Below, piece by piece: positions 61,375 to 64,000 of a stretch of DNA of 64,000 nucleotides. The stretch covers positions 519,480,560 to 519,544,559 of the forward strand of contig NC_053490.1 in the NCBI RefSeq assembly GCF_905171775.1, in the 5' to 3' direction. The notes below the pieces were generated by a model. The model was not told the origin of the DNA. It saw nothing but the letters and a program-made list of their open reading frames with translations, and ran no database searches. The stretch's first letter is position 1; the number at the start of each line of letters is the position of its first letter. This DNA is from Rana temporaria. Its lineage: Eukaryota > Chordata > Amphibia > Anura > Ranidae. The translations under genes and the position numbers were made by a program.

Positions 61375-62760
61375 TGTGACAGACTCACCCGGGACAGAGG
61401 CTTTTGGAGGGGACTGAATGCTTGCCTCTTGCCTTGCGATCATGGGCCCTGGCATTTGGGAGAACGGTCCTCGTTGTGAGCTGTATGCCTGGGGAACCTG
61501 TATATGCCATATTAGAGTGACTGATTCATACTGTTGGGACATACAGTGTAAGGAGATGCTAATGCCCTCACCTCCAGCCATCTGTCTGTTATCTGTGCTA
61601 ATTGACCCTGCTAGTGTGTGAAGATGTCCTGTGTTTACACTTATGATAACGTGTATTGTATAGCAGGTGAGCGAGGAGACGTGACGTCTACCCTGAAAGG
61701 TCACATCTATGAGTCACCTAGTCTGGGTAAATGATTAGTTAATTAGCTCATGTTAATTTATGTTCTGGTTACCTCCTCTTTCAACTGTATAAAAGGTTGT
61801 ATTCTTGGTTCTATTAAACACTCCGGGCCGGATTCAGATACGAGATACGATGGAGTATCTCCGGATACGCCGTCGTATCTCTGAGTGCGGGCCATCGTAT
61901 CTATGCGCCTGATTCAGAGAATCAGTTACGCATAGATTTCCCTAAGATCCGACCGGTGTAAGTGTCTTACACCGTCGTATCTTAGGCTGCATATTTACGC
62001 TGGCCGCTAGGTGGCGCTTCCGTATAGTTACCCGAGGAATATGCTAATTAGGTATTTACGCCGATTCAGAAACGTACGTCCGACCGGCGCATTTTTTTAC
62101 GTCGTTTACGTTAGGCTTTTTCCGGCGTAAAGTTACCCCTGCTATATGAGGCGTAGCTAATGTTAAGTATGGACGTCGTTCCCGCGCCGAGTTTTGAAAA
62201 TGTTACATCGTTTGCGTAAGTCGTTCGCAAATAGGGCTGTGCGTAAGTTACGTTCACGTCTAAAGCAATGACGACTTGCGGCGTAATTTCGAGCATGCGC
62301 ACTGGGATTTTTTCACGATACGCGGGGTCATCTGAAATTTTAATAAAACACGCCCACAACATCCCCATTTGAATTAGGCGGGGCTTACGCCGGCCCACAT
62401 ACGTTACGCCGCCGTAACTTAGGGCGCAAGTTCTTTCTGAATACGGAACTTGCGCCCAAATTTATGGCGGCGTAACGTATCTGAGATACGTTACGCCCAC
62501 AGAAAGATCCGCTCATCTTTCTGAATCCGGGCCTCCATGTTCAGTCTCGTTGTGTGCTTGAGAGCAGCTGGAATATCTGATATCTATATCCACACTGATA
62601 GGAAGCGGTATATGACGGAAGCACTTAAGCAGAGTGTGGGACGTTCCGTTACATTTGAGTATAACCAGATGTCCGCTTGCCGCCTTCTCACTGTATCCTT
62701 ACTGTGGACGAGTCCGGGGTAGAAGGTAGATGGCGGCGATGGAAAGTCACTTCTGTTACA
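61375..62760 (+). mobile_element. LTR-like sequence interrupted by MITE P
   Basis: TGTGACAG at the left and CTGTTACA at the right form short inverted TG...CA ends. A TATA-like TGTATAAAAGG (61788) and ATTAAA (61815) sit in LTR-like positions. No flanking duplication or internal retroviral-type genes are seen, so a solo LTR is likely but unproven. Confidence 0.45.
61825..62533 (+). mobile_element. GGGCCAGATTCA-family MITE, copy P
   Basis: GGGCCGGATTCAG and CTGAATCCGGGCC with TCC on both sides; GGATTCAG subtype. Confidence 0.88.
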
Positions 62761-62845
62761 AAACCTGACGGGTCGCCGAATATGATGAAACACCGTAATT
62801 ATGGTCTCGCAGTCCTGGCTCTCTATTTTGTATTGTGATGTTATT

Positions 62846-62870
62846 GAAATTGAATAAAGAGAATAATAAA
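62846..62870 (+). promoter_or_regulatory. Candidate polyadenylation signal
   Basis: GAATAAAGAGAATAATAAAA follows TTGTATTGTGATGTTATTG. It could serve the CD200R-like gene if the 3' UTR is about 3.1 kb and includes the intervening repeats. There is no direct support. Confidence 0.3.
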
Positions 62871-62994
62871 AAAAAGAACCCAGTTTAGACAGTGTTTAAC
62901 TCATCGTCCCAGTAGTAAAATCTGTGTCATTTACTATTCACCTTCATCATACTAAAATAAAAAAATATTTATTCATAGTGTATGTAAACTCAAA

Positions 62995-63712
62995 GGGCCA
63001 GATTCACAAAGAGATACGACGGTGTATCTCCAGATACGCCGTCGTATCTCTGACTTACACTGGTCCTATCTATGCGCCTGATTCATAGAATCAGATACGC
63101 ATAGATAGGGCTAAGATCCGACAGGTGTAACTGTGTTACACTCTCGGATCTTATTTTCAATTTAAAAATGGCGCCGGGGGCGTTCCCGCTGATTTACGTC
63201 GAATAATATGTAAATCAGCGAGATACGCAAATTCACGAACGTACGCGGACCCGACGCAGTCTTCTTACCACGTTTCCGTAGCGGCGTATACTTACCCCTG
63301 CTTCTATGAGGCGCAGCCAATGTTAAGTATAGCCGTCGTTCCCGCGTCGAATTTGAATTTTTTTTTACGTCGTTTGCGTAAGTCGTTCTCGAATACGGAT
63401 GTACGTCGTTTACGTAAGCGTCGAAACCACTGACGTCCTAGCGACGTCAGTGGGAGCAATGCACGCCGGGAAATTCCCCGGACGGCGCATGCGCATTTAA
63501 ATCGGCGCGGGAACGCGCCTGATTTAAATAGTACACTCCCCCTAGCCGCGGAATTTGCATTCTGCCGGGGGAGTTACGATCCGCCGCCGCCGCAAGTTTG
63601 GAGGTAAGTGGTTTGTGAATTACCCACTTGCCTCCCAAACTTGCGGGAGCGGATCTTAAATCACGTAGATCGAGCGGATCTATAGATCCGCTGATCTACG
63701 TGAATCTGGCCC
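62995..63712 (+). mobile_element. GGGCCAGATTCA-family MITE, copy Q
   Basis: GGGCCAGATTCAC and GTGAATCTGGCCC with AAA on both sides. Confidence 0.88.
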
Positions 63713-64000
63713 AAAATCTGCTTTTTAGTAGAGTTGGCATCATCCTTACAGACCACTTTTTTCTACAGGTAAACCTATAATAAGGCTTACCTTTAGCTAT
63801 CCTGGATATCTCCTAAACCTCTACGGTCCGGGAGACATCCCCTGTATCTGCATGTGCTGACATCATCGGCACATGCGCAGTGAAGAAATGGACAGAGCGT
63901 GCCATTTCTTCAGCTGATGTGCCGTTAGCAGCGGCTCCCACGCGCATGCGTGGGAGTGACATCATTGCGGCTCCGGCCAATCACAGCCCCAGAGCACGCG
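63713..64000. other. Window end; repeat-like, no gene
   Basis: TTCTACAGGTAAACCTATAA and the palindrome CCCACGCGCATGCGTGGG (63938-63955) suggest the left part of another MITE cut by the window edge. Confidence 0.4.

Overview
This is vertebrate nuclear DNA, most probably from a frog (an anuran, perhaps ranid-like). The reasons are an immunoglobulin-superfamily gene with tiny exons and multi-kilobase introns, and introns packed with TTAA-flanked MITEs, hAT and Tc1 elements, a DIRS retrotransposon and Penelope-like elements. The species label is an inference. I saw no bacterial genes, rRNA, tRNA or CRISPR.

The one host gene I can support runs left to right from about 28.5 to 59.7 kb. Six short exons with canonical splice sites and compatible phases encode a signal peptide, a V-type Ig domain, a C2-type Ig domain, a transmembrane segment and a two-exon cytoplasmic tail. 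They total 876 nt, or 291 residues plus stop. The domain order, the extra cysteine pair in the V domain and the tail closely match CD200R1, the inhibitory myeloid receptor for CD200. Two things are unusual. The tail has no tyrosine, so the NPXY-type signalling motif is missing. A second, broken V-like exon lies at 45.5-45.8 kb.

Layout: 1-9.1 kb holds two almost identical copies of a block of TE sequence, offset by 4,924 bp. From 9.1 to 12.1 kb there are simple repeats and MITEs. From 12.14 to 17.87 kb lies a DIRS retrotransposon on the minus strand with open Gag, RT/RNase H and tyrosine-recombinase frames. From 18.9 to 28.4 kb a dead Tc1 element is split by nested insertions: a TTAA element that itself holds a hAT element and a Penelope-like element, plus a separate Penelope-derived unit. 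From 28.5 to 59.7 kb is the CD200R-like gene with TE-filled introns, including a four-level nest of TTAA elements at 32.15-34.44 kb. From 59.7 to 64 kb are the likely 3' UTR, a hAT element with a minisatellite, an LTR-like sequence and further MITEs.

Three repeat patterns deserve attention. First, a CpG-rich MITE family with ends GGGCCAGATTCA or variants occurs 17 times; most copies have 3-bp target duplications of varied sequence. Second, five short motifs with the hammerhead-ribozyme core order occur in Penelope-type sequence. Third, two unrelated hAT elements carry minisatellites built on a similar unit.
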